A DNA stretch of 64,000 nt from NCBI RefSeq assembly GCF_029582805.1, contig NZ_JAKKUT010000002.1, forward strand, positions 706,001-770,000. The letters run 5' to 3'. The stretch's first letter is position 1. Each line of letters begins with the position of its first letter. Made by a program: the position numbers and the translations under genes. This DNA is from Candidatus Synechococcus calcipolaris G9. Lineage in GTDB: Bacteria > Cyanobacteriota > Cyanobacteriia > Thermosynechococcales > Thermosynechococcaceae. Shown here piece after piece: positions 9,194 to 17,146 of this stretch. Below the pieces are notes generated by a model, which saw only the letters and a list, made by a program, of their open reading frames with translations, did no database searches and was not told the DNA's origin.

Positions 9194-9622
9194 TTACCCA
9201 GGGTAAAAGTCGGCATCCATGACCTGCTCAAAGGTGTAGGGGCACTGGGATGGCAAATCGTTCTGGGATAGTGGTGTTTCTTTGAGCACAAGTAACACAC
9301 CTTTTTGATAGGCATTTTCCATTGCCTCTATCAGATAGGGCTTGAGGCTCGGATTATCATCTATCAACTCCTGCACATCTTGTCGCTGCCCAACTATCGT
9401 AGCTGTCCAACTTTTGCTCCGTCGTCGGGGTTGAAACTGCCATTTGAGCAAATGCCCCAAAAGGATCCCCAGGCGATTGACCAATTCGCGGCGTTCTTGC
9501 CTGCCCAAGGACTCGATTTCCTCCACTAGGTTCACAATATCAAGTTGATCCAACTGCCCTGATTTCAACAGTGCGACTTGTTCTTGCAGCCAAGCATAAA
9601 AATCGCGGTCGTAAAGCTGCAT
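9194..9622 (-). CDS. DUF29 family protein
   Basis: A 142-residue protein with the DUF29 pattern: YDRDFYAWLQEQVALL at the N-terminus, LVEEIESLGRQERRELVNRL in the middle, and a C-terminal YTFEQVMDADFYP. DUF29 proteins are abundant in cyanobacteria, usually in many copies, and have no established biochemical role. It is a single gene and not in an evident operon. Confidence 0.85.
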   Translation of the reverse strand: MQLYDRDFYAWLQEQVALLKSGQLDQLDIVNLVEEIESLGRQERRELVNRLGILLGHLLKWQFQPRRRSKSWTATIVGQRQDVQELIDDNPSLKPYLIEAMENAYQKGVLLVLKETPLSQNDLPSQCPYTFEQVMDADFYPG

Positions 9623-9667
9623 GATCTCGTACCCCTAACCCTCTATACAAGCTTAGCTCCCATCAAC

Positions 9668-10210
9668 TCAGTCTCCATCGATGTGATGCTGATGGCCATC
9701 GGGATGTACCGTCGTAAAATCAAAGGTTGCCGTACCCACTGCCACCCCCGTTGCCCGAAATAAATTTGCCCCCTCTAGGTGAGCATCGCTTAAATTAGCC
9801 TGATCCAGGTTTGCCTGACTCAGGTTTGCCCGCCGTAGGTCAGCCCCCCGCAGATCCGCATAGCGTAGGTCGGCCCCCTGAAGATTGGCCTCCACCAAAC
9901 TGGCCCCAGCTAAGGTTGCCGATCGTAAATTTGCCCGTACTAATTTGGCCTGGGAAAGATTGGCGTGGCTGAGGTTAGCCTGATAAAGTTGAATATCCCC
10001 CAATTCACTCCCCTGAAGATCAACACCGGGGGCCTCAAGGCGATTGAATTGACCATAGGGAAGATAGGCTAATCGTAGGCAACTCCCCTGAAAGTTTACT
10101 TCGGGCATATTTGCCTCAAAAATACTTAGCCCGCTTAAATCAAGGTTGCTAAAATCACGCTTACCTTCTTGATAGGCTTGAATTAAATCTTCAGCGTTCC
10201 GTTGATCCAT
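9668..10210 (-). CDS. Pentapeptide repeat protein
   Basis: A 180-residue protein. From residue ~70 to ~165 it is a continuous run of A(D/N)Lxx pentapeptides (for example ANLSHANLSQAKLVRANL), which fold as a right-handed quadrilateral beta-helix. No signal peptide or membrane segment is seen. The function of most cyanobacterial pentapeptide proteins is unknown. It begins 'MDQRNAEDLIQAYQEGKRDF', a cap commonly seen in this class. Confidence 0.9.
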   Translation of the reverse strand: MDQRNAEDLIQAYQEGKRDFSNLDLSGLSIFEANMPEVNFQGSCLRLAYLPYGQFNRLEAPGVDLQGSELGDIQLYQANLSHANLSQAKLVRANLRSATLAGASLVEANLQGADLRYADLRGADLRRANLSQANLDQANLSDAHLEGANLFRATGVAVGTATFDFTTVHPDGHQHHIDGD

Positions 10211-10345
10211 AGTTGATTTAATATTTTATCTTCACTGTATAATAAGTATTATTACTCATTACCTTTTTTTGACTGTACGAGGTCTGGTTACAAAAGTTAA
10301 AATTACTTAATGTTTTCTTAAGCCCTCTTTTCCTTAGGTAAGCCT

Positions 10346-11893
10346 ATGGCTACGGTGCAGCCCCCCCTTGCGCGTCACTACCACGAACGAACCAAGTATT
10401 CCCCGGAAACCCTTTCCCGCCATGCCGGTGATCTGGACTTTAGTCAGCGACCGGCGATCTATAAAGACTATCGTCTGGGCCAGACCTTCTCCCTGAAGGA
10501 GTACATGGAAGAAGAGTCCGGGGCATCCTCCCCTAGGGTGCGCCCCCCCCAGGAAAAGCAGCAATGGCAGCGTCTCTCCCGACTGTTGTATTTAAGCTAT
10601 GGCATTACGGGGGTGGTGAACTATCCTGGGCAACCGTTTTATATGCGATCGGCCCCCTCTGCGGGGGGGTTATATCCTGCCGAGGTTTACCTGATCAGCC
10701 GGGCCGATAGTCTCTTGCCAGCGGGGCTATACAATTACCAAGTTAAGAACCATAGCCTGATTCAATTTTGGCAAAGTAATGTCTGGTCAAAACTTCAAGA
10801 AGCCTGTTTGTGGCATCCGTCCCTAGAAAGTACTCGTTTGGTTGTGGTCATTACGGCTATATTTTTCCGCTCTTCCTGGCGTTATCGCGATCGCGCCTAC
10901 CGACGCATTTGCTTGGATTCGGGCCATCTAATCGGTAATTTAGAATTGGCGGCTAACTTGAATGACTACCATCTCCATCTAATTGGCGGTTTTCTGGATG
11001 AACAGATGAATGATTTACTCTATCTGGATGGCCGTCAAGAAAGCACCTTGGCGATCGCCCCCCTAGCGGATTTACTGGAAGTGGAGCAAAATCTACCCTC
11101 CCTACGCACAACTCTTCCCTCGCCCATTTGTATTGACTATCCCGATCTCTCCGATGGTGAGTTGCTCACCTATATTCACCAGAAAAGCCGGATCACGTCT
11201 ACGGAAAATATCTATCGTCAGCCAGAACCAGAAGACCCACCGGAGGAGGAGCAGAGCGATAAATACAATTTTCCCTTTAGCTCTAAAATTAGTCTTGAAG
11301 CCCAGCCCATGGACTGGCAAGGGGGTCTAAAGGGGTTGGAAACGGCAATCTTACGACGGCGATCGACCCGTGACTATAGTGGTCAATCTATTCATTTGCA
11401 TCAACTGGCGGCCCTGCTCAGTTTTACCTACCACCCTGAGTACTATCAGGAACAAGGCTTAGATTCCTATCCCGACTTTTTTGATCTCAGTGCCATTGAA
11501 ACCTTTATTGCCGTGTCTGATGTGGCAGGCTTAGAGGAGGGCTGCTATTACTATGCTCCCCAGGCCCATGAGTTGCGCCAGATTCGGTTTAAGAATTTCC
11601 GCGAAGAACTTCACTATCTTTGCTTAAATCAGGATTTAGGACGGGATGCGGCAGCCGTCATTTTCCATACCGCCGATTTGGAATCAGCCATTACTACCCA
11701 TGGGGAGCGGGCCTACCGTTATTTGCATTTAGATGCGGGGCATTTGGGCCAACGTCTGAATTTGGCAGCCACTCATCTGAATTTGGGTGTGAGTGGTATT
11801 GGTGGCTTTTTTGATGATCAGGTGAATGAATTGCTAGGGATTCCCCTTGAAGAGGCGGTTCTCTATATCACGACCCTGGGGCAACCCAAATAA
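10346..11893 (+). CDS. SagB/nitroreductase-like oxidoreductase, two-domain
   Basis: A 515-residue protein made of two nitroreductase-like (SagB/ThcOx) domains. The first spans roughly residues 60-250, with 'SAGGLYPAEVYL' and 'LDSGHLIGNLELAANL'. The second spans 330-515, with 'RRRSTRDYSG' and 'LDAGHLGQRLNLAATHL'. These domains bind FMN and, in RiPP pathways, oxidise azolines; many stand-alone copies have unknown substrates. No azole cyclodehydratase or precursor peptide is seen nearby. An Rrf2 regulator follows 7 bases later, so the two may be co-transcribed. Confidence 0.85.
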   Translation: MATVQPPLARHYHERTKYSPETLSRHAGDLDFSQRPAIYKDYRLGQTFSLKEYMEEESGASSPRVRPPQEKQQWQRLSRLLYLSYGITGVVNYPGQPFYMRSAPSAGGLYPAEVYLISRADSLLPAGLYNYQVKNHSLIQFWQSNVWSKLQEACLWHPSLESTRLVVVITAIFFRSSWRYRDRAYRRICLDSGHLIGNLELAANLNDYHLHLIGGFLDEQMNDLLYLDGRQESTLAIAPLADLLEVEQNLPSLRTTLPSPICIDYPDLSDGELLTYIHQKSRITSTENIYRQPEPEDPPEEEQSDKYNFPFSSKISLEAQPMDWQGGLKGLETAILRRRSTRDYSGQSIHLHQLAALLSFTYHPEYYQEQGLDSYPDFFDLSAIETFIAVSDVAGLEEGCYYYAPQAHELRQIRFKNFREELHYLCLNQDLGRDAAAVIFHTADLESAITTHGERAYRYLHLDAGHLGQRLNLAATHLNLGVSGIGGFFDDQVNELLGIPLEEAVLYITTLGQPK

Positions 11894-11900
11894 TTCCCCC

Positions 11901-12347
11901 ATGAAACTGACCACCCGCGGCCACTATAGTGTTAAAGCTCTTTTAGATTTGAGTCTCCAGCCCAATTATGGGCCCACCTCAGTACGGGCGATCGCCCAAC
12001 GCCAACAGCTACCAGCCCCCTATTTGGAAAAACTTTTAATCGATCTGCGCCGGGCCGGATTAGTGCGATCTCTGCGGGGAGTCCAGGGAGGCTATCAACT
12101 GGCGCGATCGCCACGGGATATTTATCTAGGACAAATTTTACAGGCTGTGGGGGAATCCTTGGATCCACTCTTTTTAGCCCCACCCACCTCGGATCAAGCT
12201 GCTGCCGATTGGGTTACCCTCAGCCTATGGCAACGCCTACATCAAAAACTTCGGGATGCCCTATTTACGATTTCCCTAGAGGATTTATACTACGATGCCC
12301 GTAGTTGGCAAGCCGCCCAAGGAGAAGGGGCCAGCTTTGTGATTTGA
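11901..12347 (+). CDS. Rrf2-family transcriptional regulator
   Basis: A 148-residue protein with the Rrf2 winged helix: MKLTTRGHYSVKALLDL, then 'RAIAQRQQLPAPYLEKLL' and 'VRSLRGVQGGYQLARS'. The three cysteines that hold the Fe-S cluster in IscR are absent, so it is probably not an IscR-type cluster sensor. The ATG at 11901 lies just after the SagB stop; a longer frame from 11847 lies inside the SagB gene and is rejected. Confidence 0.9.
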   Translation: MKLTTRGHYSVKALLDLSLQPNYGPTSVRAIAQRQQLPAPYLEKLLIDLRRAGLVRSLRGVQGGYQLARSPRDIYLGQILQAVGESLDPLFLAPPTSDQAAADWVTLSLWQRLHQKLRDALFTISLEDLYYDARSWQAAQGEGASFVI

Positions 12348-12715
12348 CGTTGGTTATTTAATGGGAAAGAATACATTACTATCGAAAAAATAAAGAAACA
12401 TTGATTTTCCTAACAATTTTAGGGATCGTGATTCACCACTATCATTTCTGGGAAACCAAAATCAGATAATAAGGGTATAGAAGTCGGTGGCCCTAGGAAA
12501 AGATACGACTCTATGAAAGCTAACGCCATCAACCGATTGGTCTTAAATGTAGCAGTCTAGTCTTTTCAAGATCATGGGCATTTTACGGTGGCTCATTATG
12601 GCCATAAATGCCTAGTGTCATGGCATCGAGTTTAATGGCATCGGTTCAGGATTCAGATTCAACTCCCATTGATTTTGATCTCTGAACAACGCTATCAATC
12701 GCGGGGGAAATAAAA
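12348..12715. other. Intergenic region without recognised gene
   Basis: The 368 bases between the Rrf2 gene and the frameshifted secreted-protein gene hold no convincing frame, tRNA or terminator that I can see. The sequence is moderately AT-rich and probably contains the promoter of the downstream gene. Confidence 0.5.
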
Positions 12716-13091
12716 ATGAAAGCTTTCGTCAGTGCGGCGACCTATTTCGCTGTGCTTGTTTTGGGCACAATGCTGATTAATGTACCAGCGATCGCCGGTT
12801 GTCCGATCAAACGACCACCGGGACGAATTTCTGAGCAAACCGTTCTAGCCACGCCTATGCCTGGCAGTTCAAATCTGCAAGTATACTATCCCGGCACCCG
12901 GTATTCGCCTAGAAATTAACCCAGCCTTACTAACGGGAACCCCCGATGAGTATGGTCGTATTGAAATCCCAGTCAAAGATATTCCTGCCCTAGTCACTGG
13001 CCGCGGTGTTCAGCCTGCCAATGATGTCTATGTTAGCCCCGATGGTGTGGTTAACCTGATCCATGTCCCTGGCAAAGAGTTAGGAAATTGA
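12716..13091 (+). pseudogene. Frameshifted small secreted protein
   Basis: The ATG at 12716 opens a signal peptide (MKAFVSAATYFAVLVLGTML ... AIAGC), and the frame ends at 12919. From about 12891 the +1 frame continues with protein-like sequence (PAPGIRLEINPALLTG ... VYVSPDGVVNLIHVPGKE) and stops at 13091. Together they would form one secreted protein of about 124 residues, broken by a single-base change near 12880-12895. It may be a true pseudogene or a sequencing error. I do not recognise the family. Confidence 0.6.
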
Positions 13092-13121
13092 TTCTCATCT
13101 TAGTCTCTATCTATTGCTGCC

Positions 13122-13976
13122 CTATGAGGCGGTAAGGGCAAATTTTTGCTGTAGGAGATTGAGTCGTCCGACGCTATAGTGATCCCCTGGTTCTTGGTCA
13201 CTGATGACTTCATAACAGGCGATCGCCCCGATAATGTCCCCCAGTTGCTCTTGGATGCAAGCCCGGTTGCGCAGGTGGATCAGGTTTTTCGGCTCCAAGG
13301 TTTCCAGGGTGGACAGCACCGTCAGGGCATCAGCCAATTGGTTGCTTAAGTACAGGGTCAAGGCCAGTTTTGCCAAGGCAGTTGTGTTGTTTGGATTCTG
13401 GGCGATCGCCTGCTGGAGTTTTTTCGTTGCCAGGTTCAGGGTTTGCCGCTGTTCCCCGGTAAAGGCCAATCGCAGATGGGAAACGGTGTGGAAAAGGGTG
13501 GTTTTATCCAATCGAGGGGCCTTGGGGCTGTCCGCAGTTTTAGGGGCAGGTTGGGATAATTCCCGTTGCTCTTTTTGGCATTGCTCTAATCGGATTTCAA
13601 CCCGTTTCAAGAGTTCATCGGGGGCAATGGGCTTGGTCAAAAAATCCACGGCACCGACTCCCCGGGCCCGAATACGATGGAGGGTTCCACCACTGCCCGT
13701 GAGCATGACAATGGGAATATGGTGTAGTTCTGGCGATCGCTGGAGTTGGCGACACAGTTCATAGCCATCCATATCCGGTAGATTAATATCCATCAAGATC
13801 AGATCTGGCGTTTGCTCCAGCAAGCTGGTAATCACCTTCTGGGGATCGCTCAGGGGCAACACGCGGTATCCCGATTGACCTAAAACCAGGGAGACTTGGC
13901 GTTGCACGGTTTTACTGTCATCAATACAGGCAATCAGAGGGCGATGGCGGACGTAACTGGAACGATTAGCATTCAT
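13122..13976 (-). CDS. Response regulator: REC domain plus TPR repeats
   Basis: A 284-residue protein. Residues ~14-130 form a receiver domain with acidic pair 'CIDDSK', phospho-acceptor Asp in 'LILMDINLPDMDG', Thr in 'IVMLTGSG' and Lys in 'FLTKP'. After a linker, residues ~175-270 carry TPR-like helices (NNTTALAKLALTLYLSNQLA). There is no DNA-binding domain, so output is probably by protein contact, as in the PatA/PilG-like regulators common in cyanobacteria. No histidine kinase is adjacent. Confidence 0.85.
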   Translation of the reverse strand: MNANRSSYVRHRPLIACIDDSKTVQRQVSLVLGQSGYRVLPLSDPQKVITSLLEQTPDLILMDINLPDMDGYELCRQLQRSPELHHIPIVMLTGSGGTLHRIRARGVGAVDFLTKPIAPDELLKRVEIRLEQCQKEQRELSQPAPKTADSPKAPRLDKTTLFHTVSHLRLAFTGEQRQTLNLATKKLQQAIAQNPNNTTALAKLALTLYLSNQLADALTVLSTLETLEPKNLIHLRNRACIQEQLGDIIGAIACYEVISDQEPGDHYSVGRLNLLQQKFALTAS

Positions 13977-14190
13977 GGTAGATCACTCTTGAATGGAACA
14001 CTCGGCCATAGGAAATGAATGGATAGCTGAGAGGAATTAAAGATTTAATTCTCTACTCCATACCTGATATAGTCCCAAAACCAGCAGACTTGATCAGTGA
14101 TCCATCGGTTCCCAGCCAGTGACATATCTAGTTTTTGCCTGTGATCTCGATCAAATATGCAAAAAGTAACCGTCTACATGACCAACTACA

Positions 14191-14631
14191 TTACCAACGC
14201 CAATAGCGTCTCCCTTGCCAGAAAATTCCGATCGCCAGGCCCGCTAACAAGAGTTCATTCAGGCTGAAAAATACCGGACGTAAGCTGAGAAATCCGCTGA
14301 GTACCCCCAAAACCATAAAGGAGAGGAGGGCAGACAGCAGCAGCCCCCATAGGGTTGGGCTATAGATGGGCCCAGGATCAAAAAAGGTTTCTAGGAATAA
14401 TACAGCCATCATGCCTAGGCCCGTACACATCACTAGCCGAACCATCAGACCAAGGGGTGGCTGAAGAACCGTCCCCAAAATATCTCCCATGGCTGCGGAG
14501 TTTATCGCAATGTAGTACAGACCTGTATCAAAAACATTGGCCAAGACCGCAATACTTAACCCCGCCGGAATTAGCGATCGCCACGGTAATGACTTAAAGG
14601 CTTGCCATGGATCAGACACGATAAAATACAT
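14191..14631 (-). CDS. Hypothetical four-helix membrane protein
   Basis: A 146-residue protein with about four hydrophobic segments (for example GLMVRLVMCTGLGMMAVLFL and LWGLLLSALLSFMVLGVLSG) and a basic C-terminus (GRRYWRW). I do not recognise the family. It lies 36 bases downstream of the cbiB stop on the same strand, so it may be co-transcribed with it. Confidence 0.65.
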   Translation of the reverse strand: MYFIVSDPWQAFKSLPWRSLIPAGLSIAVLANVFDTGLYYIAINSAAMGDILGTVLQPPLGLMVRLVMCTGLGMMAVLFLETFFDPGPIYSPTLWGLLLSALLSFMVLGVLSGFLSLRPVFFSLNELLLAGLAIGIFWQGRRYWRW

Positions 14632-14667
14632 TCCTCAAAAAAATATGCTCCTCAACGCCCATAGAAC

Positions 14668-15669
14668 TCAAAGTCCATAGATGAGGATGACTGTGGTTAA
14701 GCATAGCAATAGATATAGTAAATAAACCCGTCGAGTTAAGCTGAGAGCTTGGGCGATCGTTGTGGCGGTAATGGGTTGATGGCCGTCTCCCAGCAGGGGT
14801 TTCACCTTGATCAAACCGCCATAGGTATTCATTCCTCCCATTTGAACCCCTAGGGTTGCCGCATAGGCACATTCACTCCACCCCGCATTGGGACTGGGAT
14901 CCTTAGGGGCATCCCGCTGACAAACGGCCCACACCCGTCGAAACTGTCCTGACAACAGGGCGATCCCTAGGACTAATATCCGACAGGGCAACCAGGTTAG
15001 TCCATCCTCCGTCTTGGCCGCAAACCACCCCAAATCCGTAAAGGGGGCCTGGTAGTAGCCAATCATCGAATCCAGGGTACTGGCAGCTTTGTAGCCCAGG
15101 GCAAAGGGAACCGGGCCAATCTCCGGGAAGAGTATCCCCAGACTGGCATAGAAGAGAGGAGCGAATACACCATCTGTGGCATTTTCCGTAACCGTTTCCA
15201 GGATCGCCCTCAAAATCTCAGGGGGGTCTAGGGTATCAGTTTCCCTGCCCACATAATGACGTAGGGCAGATCGGGCTTGGCCAATGTGACCCTGCTGGAG
15301 AGGGGCCAAAACCTCCTGGGCAGCTTGGCGTAAGCTGCGGCCGGCAAAACAACTGGCAAGGAGAATCACCTGGAATAGCAAACCCAAAACAGTGGCATCT
15401 CGGTCAAGCCAATGGAAGAGAAACCAAGTCAAACCACCACTACCCAAAATCAAACCCAGGGTTAGGACTGCCCCCGCCAGCCGCAGACCCCATCGGGGTA
15501 GACTCCAGCTAAAGATCATCCCTTGGTAGCGATCGATGAGCCAACCCATCAGCCGCACCGGGTGGGGCCAACCCCAGGGGTCCCCCACCAGAAAGTCAAG
15601 GGCTGAAGCCGCTAGAATCACCAGGAAGACGCGCTGACTAGAGGATGAATAGAGCCAGCTTTCCAGCAT
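14668..15669 (-). CDS. cbiB: Adenosylcobinamide-phosphate synthase CbiB/CobD
   Basis: A 333-residue integral membrane enzyme that joins aminopropanol (or its phosphate) to adenosylcobyric acid in cobalamin synthesis. Family motifs are present: LDFLVGDPWGWPHPVRLMGW near the N-terminus, TVTENATDGVFAPLFY and KAASTLDSMIGY in the centre, and NAGWSECAYAATLGVQMGG toward the end. Length is typical. No other cobalamin genes are adjacent, which is usual in cyanobacteria. Confidence 0.92.
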   Translation of the reverse strand: MLESWLYSSSSQRVFLVILAASALDFLVGDPWGWPHPVRLMGWLIDRYQGMIFSWSLPRWGLRLAGAVLTLGLILGSGGLTWFLFHWLDRDATVLGLLFQVILLASCFAGRSLRQAAQEVLAPLQQGHIGQARSALRHYVGRETDTLDPPEILRAILETVTENATDGVFAPLFYASLGILFPEIGPVPFALGYKAASTLDSMIGYYQAPFTDLGWFAAKTEDGLTWLPCRILVLGIALLSGQFRRVWAVCQRDAPKDPSPNAGWSECAYAATLGVQMGGMNTYGGLIKVKPLLGDGHQPITATTIAQALSLTRRVYLLYLLLCLTTVILIYGL

Positions 15670-15720
15670 AGGTTAGGAGACGAGAAGACCATTCCCATTG
15701 AATAGGATTTACAGATTCAT

Positions 15721-16569
15721 TTACAAATTCGTTGATATATGGCGGACATACATCTGCCGACATAACTGATCATAGTCTTGGCTATCGGCCCAGTCGAGGA
15801 CTTCTTTGGCCCGCAAAATGGGTAGCGGATGGGTCAGTTGGGCCGTTTGCATCTCCTTCATGAGCAGATCCCAATAATCTTGGGCTGCTTCGTAGGCCGT
15901 TGCTTGGGCTAAAAAGGCATCTAGATTGAGTTGGTGATTCAGACTGGGGGAGCCACCACACAATTTCATCAAAACTGAGGCAATAATCCTGGGGTCTTGA
16001 CTCACCATCAGGGCCGCGCGATCGCAGCTGAGTTCGGCACAGCGCAACCAGACCAAAAGTTGAGACTGCAAGCCCTGGGCCAAGAGGAATCCCCAGGGAG
16101 AGAGTTGGGCCGCAGCCAGCAAAATTAAATTAGCCAAGGTTAAATACACCCCATGCTCACACTTCAAATGCCCTAGTTCATGGGCAATGACGGCCTGGAC
16201 TTCGGCGGGGGTGAGTAATTCTATTAGGGACGTATGGATGACAATGAAGGGTTGTTTACCCCGCATTGCAAAGGTGTAGGCATTGGGAACGGGATGCTGA
16301 CGGATGTAGAGTTGGGGTGGCTCCAGATCCAGAATTCGACAGGCCCCTAAGTGTTGGTGGTACAGCTCCGGCAGTTGCTGTTCACCGACAAGGAGACTGG
16401 AGCTAATATTTTCTAGGTAAAAAAGTTGCTCCGCCATTGGCCCGAGTAAACCGCGCAGGAGGACATCTAAACCTGGCAATTGTTTGAGGGCCGCCGTCGC
16501 TTGGCGATCGCGGGGATGACGAAACTGATCCGCTGTCAACCCCAAATAGGTGCGCTGAAAACCAGCCAT
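15721..16569 (-). CDS. M48-family zinc metalloprotease (HtpX/Ste24-like)
   Basis: A 282-residue protein with zinc motif HELGH in 'VIAHELGHLKCEHGVYLTL', followed by a hydrophobic stretch (LANLILLAAAQLSPWGFLLA) and the third ligand region 'AELSCDRAALM'. The layout matches M48 proteases lacking the long N-terminal membrane bundle. It is probably membrane-associated and acts in protein quality control. The substrate is unknown. Confidence 0.85.
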   Translation of the reverse strand: MAGFQRTYLGLTADQFRHPRDRQATAALKQLPGLDVLLRGLLGPMAEQLFYLENISSSLLVGEQQLPELYHQHLGACRILDLEPPQLYIRQHPVPNAYTFAMRGKQPFIVIHTSLIELLTPAEVQAVIAHELGHLKCEHGVYLTLANLILLAAAQLSPWGFLLAQGLQSQLLVWLRCAELSCDRAALMVSQDPRIIASVLMKLCGGSPSLNHQLNLDAFLAQATAYEAAQDYWDLLMKEMQTAQLTHPLPILRAKEVLDWADSQDYDQLCRQMYVRHISTNL

Positions 16570-16712
16570 GGAGCCATAAACCTATAGATAGCTAAAGACC
16601 CGAAAATAAGGGATATTTGGATTCTTAATTCGTTTTCCATTCTAAACACTTCTACAAAAAAATACTGTAGACTGGTAAGCGGTCAATGTACAGTAATGTT
16701 ACGAAGGCACCT

Positions 16713-17075
16713 ATGGGACTCTTTGATGGCTTGCGGGGAAAAAAAGCAAAACAACCCCAAGAAACAAAATCAAGTGATGCATTTTTTCTAACCTCTGATG
16801 AGGCAAAAACCTTCGGCAACATCGACTATATGCGTACCGCCAAATCCGTGCGAAAAACCTTCCCGGCCACCGGGGGCAGTAAGGAAGGCGCAGAGGTGAT
16901 TGAAACGGTTTCCTCTATGGAAAAAATAGATGCCGCCGCCCAAAATAAGGCGATTCCTGAACCGAGTCTGGGGGATGTTAATCCCATTGATGGCACGAAA
17001 GAAACCCGACGGCGGGCCGATGCCAACTTAAATCCGTTTCGCTCCATGGCGAAGGATATTCGTAACCGTTCATAA
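16713..17075 (+). CDS. Conserved small soluble protein, unknown function
   Basis: A 120-residue, lysine-rich, soluble protein beginning MGLFDGLRGKKAKQ, with a central 'AKTFGNIDYMRTAKSVRKTF' segment. The style is typical of cyanobacterial conserved hypothetical proteins, but I cannot assign a function. An ATG at 16686 is also in frame; 16713 is preferred because AAGG sits 8 bases upstream and the protein begins with a typical short hydrophobic turn. The next gene follows after 71 bases. Confidence 0.65.
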   Translation: MGLFDGLRGKKAKQPQETKSSDAFFLTSDEAKTFGNIDYMRTAKSVRKTFPATGGSKEGAEVIETVSSMEKIDAAAQNKAIPEPSLGDVNPIDGTKETRRRADANLNPFRSMAKDIRNRS

Positions 17076-17146
17076 TTCTTTGAAAGACACTATTCTTTTA
17101 ACGCTATTGTTTTAATAATGCTCCTAGATACTAAAATCTAGTTCCG

